Part shown: positions 62,898 through 64,000 of the stretch, one piece after another
Layout: every line of letters starts with the position of its first letter
Position numbering within the stretch: the first letter of the stretch is position 1
NCBI RefSeq assembly: GCF_003315075.1
Contig: NZ_QNRJ01000007.1
Location: forward strand, 124,001 to 188,000
DNA from: Rossellomorea aquimaris
Lineage (GTDB): Bacteria > Bacillota > Bacilli > Bacillales > Bacillaceae_B
Reading direction: 5' to 3'
DNA: 64,000 nucleotides
Made by a program: the position numbers and the translations under genes
The notes under the pieces: model-generated
Told to the model about the DNA's origin: nothing
The model's input: the letters and a program-made list of their open reading frames with translations, nothing else
The model's database searches: none

Positions 62898-62928
62898 AAA
62901 AAAGACTATCAAAAATGATAGTCTTTCT
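62898..62928 (-). terminator. Terminator of the tRNA cluster
   Basis: GATAGTCTTT and its complement AAAGACTATC form a 10-bp stem directly after tRNA-Glu, followed on the minus strand by TTTTTTTG. Confidence 0.85.
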
Positions 62929-62933
62929 TCAGA

Positions 62934-63005
62934 TGACCCATACGGGATTCGAACCCGTGTTACCGCCGTGAAAGGGCGGTGTCTTAACCGCTTGACCAAT
63001 GGGCC
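62934..63005 (-). tRNA. tRNA-Glu (TTC)
   Basis: 72-nt cloverleaf on the minus strand: GGCCCAT acceptor, anticodon loop CTTTCAC (anticodon TTC), T loop GGTTCGAATCC. CCA is not encoded. Last gene of the array. Confidence 0.97.
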
Positions 63006-63011
63006 ATAATA

Positions 63012-63102
63012 TGGCGGAGAAGGAGGGATTTGAACCCTCGCGCCGGTTGCCCGACCTACACCCTTAGCAGGGGCGCCTCTTCAGCCACTTGAGTACTTCC
63101 CC
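63012..63102 (-). tRNA. tRNA-Ser (GCT)
   Basis: 91-nt type II tRNA with a long variable arm. Acceptor GGGGAAG pairs with CTTCTCC, anticodon GCT in CTGCTAA, and CCA is encoded. Confidence 0.97.
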
Positions 63103-63109
63103 ATATTAT

Positions 63110-63184
63110 TGGCTCCGCAGGCAAGATTCGAACTTGCGACCGATCGGTTAACAGCCGATAGCTCTACCACTGAGCTACTGCGGA
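63110..63184 (-). tRNA. tRNA-Asn (GTT)
   Basis: 75-nt cloverleaf. Acceptor TCCGCAG, anticodon loop CTGTTAA (GTT), and CCA encoded. Confidence 0.97.
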
Positions 63185-63193
63185 ATAATGAAA

Positions 63194-63270
<77 letters not shown>

Positions 63271-63279
63271 AAAAATAAT

Positions 63280-63353
63280 TGGAGCGGGTGAAGGGAATCG
63301 AACCCTCATCATCAGCTTGGAAGGCTGAGGTTTTACCACTAAACTACACCCGC
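63280..63353 (-). tRNA. tRNA-Gly (TCC)
   Basis: 74-nt cloverleaf. Acceptor GCGGGTG, anticodon loop CTTCCAA (TCC), and CCA encoded. Confidence 0.97.
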
Positions 63354-63373
63354 ACTTTTTATATAAGAAGATA

Positions 63374-63450
63374 TGGGGCGACTGATGGGAATCGAACCCA
63401 CGAATGCCTGAACCACAATCAGGTGCGTTAACCACTTCGCCACAACCGCC
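63374..63450 (-). tRNA. tRNA-His (GTG)
   Basis: 77-nt gene including the extra 5' G at -1 typical of tRNA-His, opposite discriminator C. Anticodon loop TTGTGGT (GTG), and CCA encoded. Confidence 0.97.
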
Positions 63451-63471
63451 ATAATGTCTTCAAATAAAAAA

Positions 63472-63547
63472 TGGTGGCTCAGGACGGAATCGAACCGCCG
63501 ACACATGGATTTTCAGTCCATTGCTCTACCAACTGAGCTACTGAGCC
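63472..63547 (-). tRNA. tRNA-Phe (GAA)
   Basis: 76-nt cloverleaf. Acceptor GGCTCAG, anticodon loop CTGAAAA (GAA), and CCA encoded. Confidence 0.97.
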
Positions 63548-63598
63548 TTACTTAGAGTATAATATTTAATTATGAACCATAATCTTATAAAAAGAAAA

Positions 63599-63675
63599 TG
63601 GCGGTCCGGACGGGACTCGAACCCGCGACCTCCTGCGTGACAGGCAGGCATTCTAACCAACTGAACTACCGGACC
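63599..63675 (-). tRNA. tRNA-Asp (GTC)
   Basis: 77-nt cloverleaf. Acceptor GGTCCGG, anticodon loop CTGTCAC (GTC), and CCA encoded. Confidence 0.97.
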
Positions 63676-63766
63676 AAAGTTTTTTCGCGATAGCGAAAAT
63701 AACTATCCATGCGTGACTTATGAAAGATTAACGATAACCTCTTATGAAAATAAGTCAAAAATGGTA

Positions 63767-63840
<74 letters not shown>

Positions 63841-63873
63841 ACGATAAAAATGAAATTCCCATTAAAGTAAATA

Positions 63874-63966
63874 TGGAGGAGGAAGGGGGATTCGAACCCC
63901 CGCGGGCTGTTACACCCCTGTCGGTTTTCAAGACCGATCCCTTCAGCCGGACTTGGGTATTCCTCC
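63874..63966 (-). tRNA. tRNA-Ser (TGA)
   Basis: 93-nt type II tRNA with a long variable arm. Acceptor GGAGGAA, anticodon loop CTTGAAA (TGA), and CCA encoded. Confidence 0.97.
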
Positions 63967-63982
63967 GTAATGAAATGGTACT

Positions 63983-64000
63983 TGGTGGACCTTGTAGGAC
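63983..64000 (-). tRNA. Partial tRNA at window edge (probably CAT anticodon, Met or Ile2)
   Basis: Only the 3' end is inside the window: TCCTACAAGGTCCACCA, i.e. part of the T arm, the GGTCC acceptor strand and the encoded CCA. This matches the end of the Bacillus CAT-anticodon tRNAs that start GGACCTT. Gene order in the equivalent B. subtilis array also places such a tRNA before tRNA-Ser(TGA). The anticodon itself is not visible. Confidence 0.6.

Overview
The window looks like chromosomal DNA of a spore-forming, low-to-mid GC Firmicute of the family Bacillaceae, probably a Rossellomorea- or Bacillus-like species. Four things point there. Gene order and content match the yt*/men/glg region of Bacillus subtilis (ytwF, leuS, ytqAB, ytpAB, ytoA, metK, pckA, ytmA, ytlACD, ytkD, luxS, ythAB, menFDHBEC, menA, yteA, glgBCDAP). 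There is a sporulation gene (cse60). Ribosome binding sites are strong AGGAGG types with frequent TTG or GTG starts. Regulation uses typical Bacillus elements: T-box, S-box, B12 riboswitches, and BirA, Zur, Fur, CcpN, cre, SigB and SigL sites. No prophage, insertion sequence, CRISPR array or defence island was seen.

Layout. 1-3900: 3' edge of cse60 (cut by the window), rhodanese ytwF, and leuS with a leucine T-box leader. 4100-8000: a 3-hydroxybutyrate module (bdhA, GntP permease, SigL-dependent activator) with a near-perfect -24/-12 promoter and a perfect cre site. 8100-12600: cupin yjlB, a small promoter-to-terminator RNA gene of unknown family, MFS yttB, ytzC plus an overlapping 54-residue gene, and the tRNA-modification pair ytqA/ytqB. 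12600-18950: flavin monooxygenase, secreted InhA-type metalloprotease, ytpB/ytpA terpenoid-lipid genes, ytoA. 19190-22700: metK with an SAM-I riboswitch, and pckA with a CcpN-like operator. 22700-30500: SigB-type small membrane protein, Fur-box GNAT, BirA-box bioY, metE behind tandem SAM-I and cobalamin riboswitches, cutC, and btuF behind a second cobalamin riboswitch. 30800-38460: two copies of a roughly 465 bp composite GC-rich palindromic element in opposite orientation, enclosing ytmA, the ytlACD ABC transporter, ytkD, ytkC, ytzI, luxS and small genes. 38500-44500: yidD, Zur-box znuA, cytochrome bd-type oxidase ythAB, SDR, VOC. 44570-53260: the menaquinone genes menFDHBEC with divergent menA. 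53380-62120: yteA and the glycogen operon glgBCDAP. 62900-64000: ten complete tRNA genes and one partial, in the order of the end of a large Bacillus tRNA array.

Themes. Methionine/SAM/B12 control links metK, metE, btuF, luxS and leuS leader regulation. Respiration links the men cluster with ythAB. Carbon reserve and gluconeogenic control is seen at pckA, glg and the hydroxybutyrate module.

The most unusual signal lies between genes. Four tracts (285-384, 3969-4090, 19026-19100, 62674-62757) each repeat a different short core at an exact 20 or 21 bp spacing, with non-conserved sequence between cores. A fifth tract (40279-40460) repeats a hairpin-like core at 49-61 bp. With the paired inverted composite elements and a dispersed GGGACGGACC terminator family, these are the best candidates for undescribed structure.
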